A DNA stretch of 39,390 nucleotides from Planctomycetota bacterium. GTDB taxonomy: Bacteria > Planctomycetota > Planctomycetia > Planctomycetales > Planctomycetaceae. The DNA lies in assembly GCA_027623235.1 (NCBI GenBank), contig JAQBVJ010000066.1:1-39390 (forward strand). The letters are read 5' to 3'. The notes beneath the pieces were generated by a model that was given only the letters and a program-made list of their open reading frames with translations, was not told the DNA's origin and did no database searches. Below are positions 1 through 6,952 of this stretch, one piece after another (positions within the stretch are counted from its first letter, which is position 1; the number at the start of each line of letters is the position of its first letter). Made by a program: the position numbers and the translations under genes.

Positions 1-29
1 GTCACACGCAGGACCGAGCACCATCGGAA

Positions 30-121
30 CCACAACGACCAAGGTAACCCGGCGGCGGCGAGTGACATGGACTTGTAAAACACGCTTGATTCCGCCGCTC
101 GGGTTGACCGCTTTGTTAGTC
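30..121 (-). other. Candidate attC recombination site of the first integron cassette
   Basis: Read on the minus strand, about 20 bp after the stop codon of the cassette gene, the sequence shows the order expected of attC. An R''-like box GACTAAC (121-115) is followed by a short spacer and the arm GGTCAACCCGAGCGGCGG. After a loop of about 30 nt comes the arm CCGCCGCCGGGTTACC, then a spacer and GTTGTGG (36-30) as a possible R' box. The arms pair with a few unpaired bases, as in attC hairpins recombined as single strands. The total length of about 92 bp is within the family range. R'' is complementary to the GTTAGTC at the other end of the cassette, as expected of one cassette. GTTGTGG does not fit GTTRRRY fully, so that end is less certain. 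Confidence 0.66.
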
Positions 122-140
122 ATGCTTCGGGACGCGTAGA

Positions 141-926
141 CTATTCACCGAGCCTGAATGGGTCTGATTCTTCGTCACCGACATTCGAAATATCCCGTTG
201 CCCCAAGTGACGCATTGGCTGCTGCGGCTGTGGAAACGGTTCAGGACCGCCCATGTTGTTGTTGATGTGCATTTGAGTGGTACGCGATCGGTTCTCTTCA
301 AGTTCGAATTGACGGCGGGCAATACGTGCTTTTGTTTCTATGTCCTGACACAGTCGGTACACGTTGAGAGCCTGATCAGTAAGCAGGTACGACACCGTGC
401 ATGTTTGGCGATTGTCAGTTTGAACGGTGAGGGCACTGGTAAAGAACCCCTGCTTGATGGTGATGTCCTTGAAGTCAACGTAATTCACATCGAACATGTC
501 GATCTTTGTAAAGAACCTTTTGAACATGAGAACGCGATGTGATGACAAGAGAACGATGTCAGCGAAGACTGAAAATGGAAATTGCCGTTGGACCGCGATT
601 GCAACTGGCTGTTCGTAGTCCATGAGGTACGGCTCGATGAGTTCATACTTGTCTGGGGCCACGGCCACGGCACTCAGCATCCTGTTCCGGTCTCGGCCGA
701 ATTCTTCACGGTGTGTTGGCTGTTGGTCGAGTCGGGTATCGATTACTTCCACTGCAGGTTCAGGCGCAGGTCGAGGTCGCCGTTTCGGTGTCGTTCGTTT
801 GCGGGGTGCTTCGACGGTGACTTCCGACTTGCATCCGGGGCATTTGCCGGTCTTGCCGATAGATGTTTTGGGGACGTTCAGCGTCTTGCCGCAGTTGATG
901 CATTTGATACGGATGTGTGTGCTCAT
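141..926 (-). CDS. Integron cassette protein: N-terminal zinc ribbon and PH-like domain
   Basis: This 261-residue protein has no assignable pathway. Residues about 9-40 form a zinc ribbon with CINC and CPGC pairs, a layout common at the N-termini of planctomycete proteins. A basic and proline-rich linker follows. Residues about 90-190 look like a bacterial PH-like domain, with alternating beta strands such as VLMFKRFF and a closing helix. The tail is polar and rich in Gln and Asn. There is no signal peptide or membrane segment, so it is probably cytoplasmic. The start at 926 is the first in-frame ATG; it has no clear ribosome site but overlaps the stop of an 11-codon ORF. The gene lies between attI-like and attC-like sites and is more AT-rich than the rest of the window, which suggests acquisition as a cassette. 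The PH assignment is by pattern only. Confidence 0.72.
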   Translation of the reverse strand: MSTHIRIKCINCGKTLNVPKTSIGKTGKCPGCKSEVTVEAPRKRTTPKRRPRPAPEPAVEVIDTRLDQQPTHREEFGRDRNRMLSAVAVAPDKYELIEPYLMDYEQPVAIAVQRQFPFSVFADIVLLSSHRVLMFKRFFTKIDMFDVNYVDFKDITIKQGFFTSALTVQTDNRQTCTVSYLLTDQALNVYRLCQDIETKARIARRQFELEENRSRTTQMHINNNMGGPEPFPQPQQPMRHLGQRDISNVGDEESDPFRLGE

Positions 927-958
927 GAGACGACCATGGTGAACGGTGCTGGTTTCAT
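923..958 (-). CDS. 11-codon leader ORF overlapping the cassette gene start
   Basis: A short reading frame, MKPAPFTMVVS, starts at 958 just inside the cassette boundary. Its stop TGA (925-923) overlaps the ATG (926-924) of the cassette gene in an ATGA arrangement. The cassette gene has no evident ribosome site, so translation could be passed on from this ORF. In class 1 integrons an 11-codon ORF in attI1 is known to help translate cassettes lacking a ribosome site. Here the ORF lies in the cassette itself and has no clear ribosome site of its own. The role is inference. Confidence 0.3.
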   Translation of the reverse strand: MKPAPFTMVVS

Positions 959-1078
959 GACTAACTATTATTAGACAGAATTAATTCCGTCTATTTCCGT
1001 TGACGATTCCTCTGAGTCCGTCAATCATTCCGTCTAACTCAGAAACGGCGATTCTCAAATTGCGACGGAACCGATTAA
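959..1078 (-). other. Candidate integron attI site between integrase and first cassette
   Basis: The stretch between the divergent integrase and first cassette carries, on the minus strand, the core-like heptamer GTTAGTC (965-959). It is the expected crossover point and marks the cassette edge. A second heptamer GTTAGAC (1038-1032) matches GTTRRRY exactly. A 10-bp direct repeat ATTCCGTCTA occurs at 984-993 and 1027-1036. TTAGACAGAATT at 971-982 is a near-perfect inverted partner of the copy at 1027-1037. Known attI sites hold a core site plus extra integrase-binding repeats, so this fits. An alternative is that 966-1038 is the decayed attC of an empty cassette. The promoters of intI and of the cassettes should also lie here, but I cannot place them. 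Confidence 0.55.
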
Positions 1079-2149
1079 ATGCCGCTACGTTACGAGCAGA
1101 AAGATGAAAACTCAATCTCAGAAGTACGGGATCATGAAAAAAATCCTGCGTCGGAAACAGCAGAAGGCGGCCCTCGGTTGTTGGATCGGGTTCGGGCGAA
1201 GCTTCGACTGGGGCATTACTCGATCCGCACCGAGTCGGCGTATGTCGATTGGATCGTGAAGTTTCTGCGGTTTCATCGGAATGCGGATGGCCAGTGGACT
1301 CATCCTGAATTGATGCGGGCTCGGGAAATCGAAGCTTATCTGACTCATCTGGCCGTGGAAAAAAACGTCGCGGCATCGACTCAGAATCAGGCGCTGTCAG
1401 CCATCCTGTTCCTGTACCAGAAGGTCCTGGAAATTGAGGTGACTCAGATTCAGGCAGTCCGTGCCCGCGTTCCAGCCCGGTTGCCGGTCGTGTTGTCGGT
1501 TGAAGAAGTGCGTTTACTGCTGAATCAATTCGAGCCTGACGGCATGCCTCGTCTCATGGCGGATCTGTTGTATGGAGCGGGACTGAGGTTACTCGACTGC
1601 TGCCGATTGCGGGTTAAGGACATCGATTTTGCTCGACGGCAGATCATTGTTCGAGAGGGCAAAGGCGACAAGGACCGCTGTGTTCCGTTTCCGAATCGTT
1701 GTCGCGATCGGCTGGAACTTCAGGTCCAGCGGGTTGAAAAACAGCACGCGCTGGATTTGGCGGATGGTGTCGGCGCTGTTTTTCTACCGCATGCGCTGCG
1801 GGAAAAATACCCGAACGCTGCATGCGAGTCTGGTTGGCAGTATGTGTTCCCGTCCAAACAATTGAGTATCGATCCGCGTGAACCGGATGCCGGCCGGCGA
1901 CGGCACCACATTCACGAGACATCGCTGCAGAAGGAGATGCGGAAGGCAGTCATTCGGAGCGGACTGACGAAGAAGATCTCCTGTCATACGCTGCGTCACA
2001 GTTTTGCGACGCATTTGCTGGAATCAGGATCGGACATTCGGACCGTGCAGGAACTGCTGGGCCATGCCGATGTCAGTACGACGATGATTTACACGCATGT
2101 GCTGCAACGCGGAGCATCGGGCGTGCAGAGTCCGCTCGACCGACTTTGA
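1079..2149 (+). CDS. intI: Integron integrase (IntI-type tyrosine recombinase)
   Basis: A 356-residue site-specific recombinase expected to insert and excise gene cassettes at attI and attC. Residues about 35-125 form the N-terminal SAM-like DNA-binding domain typical of IntI. The catalytic domain shows Arg in GAGLRLLDCCRLRVKD, Lys in GKGDKDR, the HTLRHSFATHLL box, His in LLGHADVSTT and the nucleophile Tyr in TMIYTH. Between Lys and HTLRH lies the extra IntI-specific segment (LPHALREKYPNA ... RRHHIHETSLQ), which separates IntI from XerC/D. The family is usually 320-350 residues, so it appears full length. ATG 1079 is the first in-frame start; the ribosome site is weak, and the first 30 or so residues are dispensable by comparison, so a later start is possible. 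It diverges from the cassette on its left, the classical integron orientation. Confidence 0.93.
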   Translation: MPLRYEQKDENSISEVRDHEKNPASETAEGGPRLLDRVRAKLRLGHYSIRTESAYVDWIVKFLRFHRNADGQWTHPELMRAREIEAYLTHLAVEKNVAASTQNQALSAILFLYQKVLEIEVTQIQAVRARVPARLPVVLSVEEVRLLLNQFEPDGMPRLMADLLYGAGLRLLDCCRLRVKDIDFARRQIIVREGKGDKDRCVPFPNRCRDRLELQVQRVEKQHALDLADGVGAVFLPHALREKYPNAACESGWQYVFPSKQLSIDPREPDAGRRRHHIHETSLQKEMRKAVIRSGLTKKISCHTLRHSFATHLLESGSDIRTVQELLGHADVSTTMIYTHVLQRGASGVQSPLDRL

Positions 2150-2267
2150 GTGGTGGTGAATTGTTGCGGTCGCATCGGAAAAGGTGTCAGGGAAATTGCC
2201 TGGATCAACCGCGGCGGTCCCTGCTGCGATCGTCTTTCCCGGATGACGACGATTACGGGCGAAGAAA

Positions 2268-2308
2268 GCAACCCGGTGTGCTACGGCCGAAAAAGGCAAC
2301 CCGGTGTG
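2268..2308 (+). repeat. Pair of 13-bp direct repeats downstream of intI
   Basis: GCAACCCGGTGTG occurs at 2268-2280 and again at 2296-2308, with a 28-bp period. It lies in the non-coding stretch after the integrase. It may be the worn end of a larger repeat field; no function is assigned. Confidence 0.6.
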
Positions 2309-2602
2309 GCTGCGCTGGTCGCCCCCTGCGTGAAGGGGGTCACACCCTGCGGAAGCTTGATGGAAATGGGCTCGAAGCTGGCTGGAGAGTGCCGGAAGAG
2401 AAATAGAGCAGGCCTTAAGCTGCCGGGTGGCGTCCTTAAGCGGGTGAGTGGAGCACTTAAGCTGATGGGTGACGTCTTTAAGGGAGTGGGTGGTGCCCTT
2501 AAGCTGCCAGTCGGATGACTTAAGCTCATTGGTGAGCGTCTTAATCGAGGGATCGAGCGCGTGATATTTCTTCAGTCGGAGAATAATGCGCTTGACTGGC
2601 AC
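2281..2602 (-). CDS. Possible heptad-repeat (coiled-coil-like) small protein, doubtful
   Basis: From GTG at 2602 the minus strand reads an amphipathic start (VKRIILRLKKYHALDPS), then about seven consecutive 7-residue units ending in Leu-Lys or Leu-Pro, such as WQLK, HSLK, HQLK, HPLK and RQLK. This could be a leucine-heptad helix. The reading frame stays open to 2024, but after about 2350 it loses the pattern and from 2149 runs antisense to the integrase, so a real protein would probably be much shorter. There is no clear ribosome site. The plus strand also reads 7-residue units through the same DNA, so the open frame may be only a by-product of the 21-bp repeat. It could equally be a remnant of a larger repeat gene. 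Confidence 0.25.
2352..2562. repeat. 21-bp-period degenerate tandem repeat
   Basis: TTAAG or TTAAT recurs at exactly 21-bp spacing: 2415, 2436, 2457, 2478, 2499, 2520 and 2541. Weaker units (GAAGC-like) continue the same phase back to 2352, giving about ten units. Most units centre on the self-complementary hexamer CTTAAG, with G/C-rich sequence between. The period is a multiple of three, so both strands stay open and encode 7-residue units. The strict phase with diverged bases suggests selection on length, or an old expansion. Confidence 0.85.
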
Positions 2603-2761
2603 AATTTGCAGATTCAGAATCGCACCTGTGAGCTGATGTCAGGAAATAGTTGCCTGAAATGAGCCTTGACGCGGCGTCGGGCTGCAACTCCGAGGCGGGG
2701 CTCGGAGGCTGCGGACATCAGAGGGACGCCGGACCGTGTCTTGAACGCCAGGGAGCGAGAC

Positions 2762-3730
2762 ATGCCGATCGAGCAGATTGACGACTATCCCGAGACGATG
2801 ACGGAGTTCGAGCTGCACTGGGGCTCGGTCAATGCGGCGCTGGGAGGGGCTCCGGCCACCGATTTTGAGCTGCTGGGCGACTATACGCTGGCGGATTTTT
2901 CGGCGGACAAGGCGGCGGTCGTGACCGCGCTGTCCGATCAGGAAGGGCTCGACAACAACGTCGATTTCGCCCGCTCTGACCGCGACCAGACGCGGGCGGA
3001 CCTGCGGCAGCGGTTGATCCTGTTTCGCGAGACCGCGAAGGCTCTGCTGCCGGGTTCGCGGTATCTGCGGGCGCTGCCGGACACTCCGGCCGAGCAGGCG
3101 GAGGCCCAGAAGCTGCTGGATGCGTGGGACGACATCGCTCATGTGTGGGCTCAGATCAACACCGACCAGCCGCCGGAAATCGCTCCGGCCATGCAGCTGC
3201 GCGGCGGTTATACGCTGGCTCAGTTTCAGACCGAAGTGGGGACCATGCGGACGCGATACGACGCGGTCAAGGCGGCCGAACGGGCGGCGGTGGACGGACG
3301 CGGACAGCGGGACGAACTGCTGCAGGCCGCCTACACCCGCATGGTGCAGTACCGCGAGCGGCTGCCGGTGACCCTGGACCCGGGCGATCCGCTGCTTGGC
3401 AGCATGCCGCAAATCACTCCCTCACCCGGCAGCACGCCGGATGCCGTGACGCTGTCCGGGCAGTGGAACAGTTCGCCGGGGTCCGGCTTGCTCTCATGGA
3501 ACGAGTCGACCAGTCCGAACGTGGATCACTACCTGGTGCGGTTCTCGCCCGGAGCGACGTACGACTCGGGGAACTCGTCGGTCAGTGGGAATCTGCCGCC
3601 CGGCACGACCACTCACGAAACCCTCGACGGCCTCGCCAGCCCCGGCGACGTGGCCTCGTTCAAGGTGTTCGTCGTCCTGACCACCGGCAACCAGGCCGGC
3701 AGCAACACGGCGACGATTACCAGACCGTAA
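2762..3730 (+). CDS. Fibronectin type III domain-containing protein
   Basis: A 322-residue protein of unknown role. I choose ATG 2762 because GGGAG lies 6 bp upstream; the open frame extends further upstream but that part looks non-coding. The N-terminal two thirds (about 1-215) are helical and contain two similar units, LLGDYTLADFSADK (near residue 38) and LRGGYTLAQFQTEV (near residue 145), pointing to an internal duplication. The C-terminal 100 residues form one fibronectin III-like beta domain (SGLLSWNESTSPNVDHYLVR ... FKVFVVLTTGNQAGSN). There is no signal peptide or membrane segment. Its neighbours are repeats on both sides, so no operon context is available. The domain call is by pattern; binding partners are unknown. 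Confidence 0.75.
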   Translation: MPIEQIDDYPETMTEFELHWGSVNAALGGAPATDFELLGDYTLADFSADKAAVVTALSDQEGLDNNVDFARSDRDQTRADLRQRLILFRETAKALLPGSRYLRALPDTPAEQAEAQKLLDAWDDIAHVWAQINTDQPPEIAPAMQLRGGYTLAQFQTEVGTMRTRYDAVKAAERAAVDGRGQRDELLQAAYTRMVQYRERLPVTLDPGDPLLGSMPQITPSPGSTPDAVTLSGQWNSSPGSGLLSWNESTSPNVDHYLVRFSPGATYDSGNSSVSGNLPPGTTTHETLDGLASPGDVASFKVFVVLTTGNQAGSNTATITRP

Positions 3731-3731
3731 G

Positions 3732-3806
3732 AACGGCGGAGTGGCGGAGTAGCGAGGGGCGGAGTAGCGGAGTAGCGAGGGGCGGAGTAGCGAGTGGCGA
3801 GGGGCT
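3732..3806 (+). repeat. GGCGGAGTAGCGA-type short tandem repeats
   Basis: Immediately after the fibronectin III gene, the words GGCGGAGTAGCG and AGTAGCGAGGGG are repeated irregularly about five times with small changes. It is a low-complexity G-rich microsatellite-like stretch with no reading frame of interest. It may be the edge of an expanded intergenic repeat. Confidence 0.7.
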
Positions 3807-3858
3807 TATGTGCTCACCGCCGATTGCAGGGGAGAGGTGACTCACACGGGGATGTCAT

Positions 3859-3957
3859 GTAGCGGCGTAAGCCGCCCGGTCTCTCGCGCAACGACGCGCT
3901 CGTGATGCGCACAGACCGGACGGCTTACGCCGTTCCGCTACTTTTTCAACGGGCTGC
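3859..3957. repeat. Intergenic palindromic repeat, family A, copy 1
   Basis: The left arm at 3859-3882 (GTAGCGGCGTAAGCCGCCCG and following) pairs with the right arm at 3913-3941; the left arm lacks about five bases present in the right. The right arm continues into ACTTTTTCAACGGGCTGC, which is also present in copy 3 (34932-34952) and in part in copy 2 (27936-27952). The right side covers the last codons and the stop of the HzsA-like gene. It resembles REP-type palindromes and could also act as a transcription terminator between convergent genes. Confidence 0.85.
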
Positions 3958-6907
3958 GAGACGGTGACCGGCCCGCTGTTGCCGTCTTAATGGAAATTGT
4001 GCGAATGACCTGGGCCGTGTTGCCCTGCCGGTCTTTCACGGACACGGTCAGCGTTCCCTGGCGAAGCGACGTCAAAGGCTGCTTGAGTTTCCACTCGAAG
4101 ACACCGTCATGAGATTTCTCAAACCGGGCGGCGAGATTCTGTCCGGCAGCCAATCCGTCGATTTCAAAGTCCGCCGTAACGAGCAGCGACTTTTCCTCCA
4201 GGCCTGAGTAGTAGTCGTGAGCCCCAAGAATTATCTTCCCGATCGGCCCGTTGTCTCCTCGCCGCGGTGAGGTCAGGGTGAGCGTTGGCCGGAGTTCGTC
4301 GAGGAACCAGCCCTGGCCTTCCTCGCCAGCGGCCCGGCTGATCGGGCAGCCGAGATCGATCCAACGGGCAATTGTCAGCTTCTCTTCTGCAGTGAGAGCC
4401 GGCACACCGGACTTCGCGGGCGGCATGATCGATCCGACGAAGTCGATATCGGCGTCGTTCGGATTCGCTCCCTCGGGGAGCGTGGATGCGTCGCCGGGAA
4501 TTGACTCGGTCGGGTGATCGTCGTTCGACCAGCCGTCGAGCCGTTTGCCGTACACCTTCCACGTCAGCAGGCTGCGGCGGGACTGGAACTGGCGGATGTA
4601 GCGCGACGCATTGGTCTGTCGCCACTGTCCGTTTTTGATGACCGGCTTGCGTCCGTACGTCGCCCGCGAGTCATTGGCGAGGCGGTGATACGTGTTCTCG
4701 AAGCCGCCCACAATTTCGTCGTCGTCCAGCACGAGGCCGGCTTTGGCGTCGCCGTCTTTCGAGTGACACTTCACACAGGACCGCGCGAAGATCGGTTTAA
4801 TGTCACGGTAGTACTCGACGTCGACGGCTCCGGCAGACGCGTGTGCAATCTCTGCGTTTCGTGTTTCGGATTCGGCAGGTTTTAGAAGCTGGGCAGCGTG
4901 GCTCAGGTCGACCGTCTTGTATTCATCCTTCGCGGCAAAGGTCTGAGAAAAATCGAGTCCTTTCTGTGCGTGAGCGTGACAGCCGCCGCAGTTGTAACGG
5001 ACCTCGCCAGGCCGCAGTTGATGCCAGGTCTGCGACATATTGAGAACGTGCCCGTTCTGGTCGAGCGTTTGAAATGTGAACGGCACGTCGGCCGGAATCT
5101 TCGCGGCGAAGCTGGTGTCCGGGTTTCCTTCGGGGTCGAGGATTTCCCTGCCGGACTTGTCTGTTTTGCGGAGCGGAATCTCGCCGAGGATCCGCAACCG
5201 CTCGTTGGCGTGATTCGAGAAGCTGCGATAACCAGTGGGGTCGCCGTAGCTCAGGTGCGAGGTTGGCTCCATCGAGAGAATCCGCACGGCGAAGATGTCC
5301 TCGTTGGTGTATTTGCCGGCGTCGGCTCCCTGCGTGTTCCAGTTCGAACTGGCTCCATTTTCAGACGTGTTGAACGGGTCGAGTCCGTCGAACTTTGCGC
5401 TGCCGGTCCCGGGTGTCGTGTTGCGTTTGAAAAAGCTTGAGGTGCCAATGATGCCGAATGGAGTTCCCTCCGGCAGAGCAGGGGACTGCGAACCGTCGTT
5501 GGCAAGCGGCTCGATGGTTGCCGGCTCGTCGACTCCGTACACGTCGCGAAAACGGACGACCGGTCGCGGCTGCATCTCGTTGTACTTCGGGTCGTTTTTG
5601 ATGAGCTGCAGGTCGCGATGACTCTCGACTTTCGACCCGCCATGAAGCCGGTACAGACCGCCGTCGTAGTACGGCGTGCGGACGGGCCGCGACAAATCGT
5701 TCGCCGGGCCGCCGGACCAGACGAGCAGCAGATCATTGTTCGGCGCGGCGGCCGGGTGAGTCACCTTGCCCATCCAGCTTCCGTCCTCGTCGCGCGGCGA
5801 GGCCTGATCGACTCCCCACGTGAATGCCGTCAGCCCGTCGAGTCCGCGCGGAGAAAACGCGACGGTCGTGAGCCGAGGCTTTCCGTTTCCGTGCCGACCC
5901 TGGCGAAACAGCACGTTGGACGGGTCTCGCGGATTCGGGCTGCCGAACGGAGCGACGCCGGCGGGCGGTTTCGCGGGCAGCGTCCAGAAACTGCCGAAGC
6001 CGTTGTTGTTCTGGTTGTAGTAATGCTCGACAACGACCTCGCCCTTCGAAAGCTGCGTTTGAAAGTGGAATGCGGTCGCATCGGAAAAAGCACTGACGAG
6101 CGGTTCCCACTCGGTCCCGTCCGGGCGGATGGCCCACAGACCCCATAGTCGCTGATCGCGGATTCCCTGGGCCTCATAGCTGCTGAACATGACGCGGCCA
6201 TCGAGCAGCACCGTCGGATGCAGAGCACTGCCCAGGTTGAGGTGGCCGATGTGCTCAACGTTGCTTCCGTCGTCGTCCATCACGAACAGCTGCAGGTTCG
6301 GAAACGTGTAGCCCTTGTTGGGGAGGAAGCCGTTGCGGCTGGACGTGAAGATGACTCGCCCGCCGGGCAGAGGACACGGGCCAAGGTTGAAGACGCCGTA
6401 TCCGAGATACGTCTGACCGGCCTCTTCCGGTTTAACCGGGTTCGGCGACCAGTTGGTCACACCGGTGTTCGGTGTGAATTCCTGGTGAGTCAGTCTGACG
6501 ATCTCGCGCGTTTTGAGGTGAATCCGGTAGATGTCGGCGCCCGCCCGCGATGCATTGCGGCGCTGCCCATTGAGAGCCTCTGGCCGCTGATCGTGGAAGT
6601 AGCTGTAGTAAACCGACTGCCCGTCAAACGAGACGTACGGGTCCACCACGGAGCCGTTGCCCCCTTTGACGAGGACTTCTTCCGAACCATCCGGATGAAG
6701 CAGCATCAGGTCCGCCCCCGGCTCCATCTGAATCGGGTCTTTGACCTCAGGCCATTTTGTGGCCTTGTCATCGCCGTACCGCGGAGCCCGGACGTAAACG
6801 ACGTCGTAATCGACTGCGTGCGAAGGTTGCTCGGCAGTCGCATGAGGAATCGACGAAGCAAAGACCGCAAGGGCAAGCAGGCAGGCAGCGAGGCGGGAGC
6901 GACGCAT
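3938..6907 (-). CDS. Exported HzsA-like TolB/cytochrome c-type protein
   Basis: A 989-residue exported protein. Residues 1-25 form a signal peptide ending ATAEQ. Residues about 30-450 have TolB/WD40-like blades (for example DPYVSFDGQSVYYSYF). The central part resembles the middle domain of hydrazine synthase alpha subunits, with two CxxCH haem-binding motifs: CGGCH near residue 640 and CVKCH near 711. A later SIMPPAKSGVP and TIARWIDLGCPI segment is typical of planctomycete cytochrome-like domains. Homologues are widespread in planctomycetes that do not perform anammox, so hydrazine synthesis should not be inferred. A role as a periplasmic haem or redox protein, or in carbohydrate degradation, is a guess. 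ATG 6907 is preceded by GGAG at 6 bp. The last residues SPLKK and the stop are encoded by a family A palindrome. Confidence 0.82.
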   Translation of the reverse strand: MRRSRLAACLLALAVFASSIPHATAEQPSHAVDYDVVYVRAPRYGDDKATKWPEVKDPIQMEPGADLMLLHPDGSEEVLVKGGNGSVVDPYVSFDGQSVYYSYFHDQRPEALNGQRRNASRAGADIYRIHLKTREIVRLTHQEFTPNTGVTNWSPNPVKPEEAGQTYLGYGVFNLGPCPLPGGRVIFTSSRNGFLPNKGYTFPNLQLFVMDDDGSNVEHIGHLNLGSALHPTVLLDGRVMFSSYEAQGIRDQRLWGLWAIRPDGTEWEPLVSAFSDATAFHFQTQLSKGEVVVEHYYNQNNNGFGSFWTLPAKPPAGVAPFGSPNPRDPSNVLFRQGRHGNGKPRLTTVAFSPRGLDGLTAFTWGVDQASPRDEDGSWMGKVTHPAAAPNNDLLLVWSGGPANDLSRPVRTPYYDGGLYRLHGGSKVESHRDLQLIKNDPKYNEMQPRPVVRFRDVYGVDEPATIEPLANDGSQSPALPEGTPFGIIGTSSFFKRNTTPGTGSAKFDGLDPFNTSENGASSNWNTQGADAGKYTNEDIFAVRILSMEPTSHLSYGDPTGYRSFSNHANERLRILGEIPLRKTDKSGREILDPEGNPDTSFAAKIPADVPFTFQTLDQNGHVLNMSQTWHQLRPGEVRYNCGGCHAHAQKGLDFSQTFAAKDEYKTVDLSHAAQLLKPAESETRNAEIAHASAGAVDVEYYRDIKPIFARSCVKCHSKDGDAKAGLVLDDDEIVGGFENTYHRLANDSRATYGRKPVIKNGQWRQTNASRYIRQFQSRRSLLTWKVYGKRLDGWSNDDHPTESIPGDASTLPEGANPNDADIDFVGSIMPPAKSGVPALTAEEKLTIARWIDLGCPISRAAGEEGQGWFLDELRPTLTLTSPRRGDNGPIGKIILGAHDYYSGLEEKSLLVTADFEIDGLAAGQNLAARFEKSHDGVFEWKLKQPLTSLRQGTLTVSVKDRQGNTAQVIRTISIKTATAGRSPSRSPLKK

Positions 6908-6952
6908 GGCAGACTCCGAGGCAAATGGAAACAGCGCCGGGAAGGACTGAGT

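Noticed and set aside
1..24. Start of a second cassette gene (ATG at 24 on minus)
   Set aside because: Only eight codons are visible before the window edge, too few to support a gene call.
2352..2562. attC array downstream of the integrase
   Set aside because: The 21-bp units are too short for attC and lack paired RYYYAAC/GTTRRRY boxes. The repeat is of another kind.
3938..6907. Hydrazine synthase of an anammox bacterium
   Set aside because: The resemblance is to one domain only. No other anammox genes occur, and similar proteins are common in ordinary planctomycetes.
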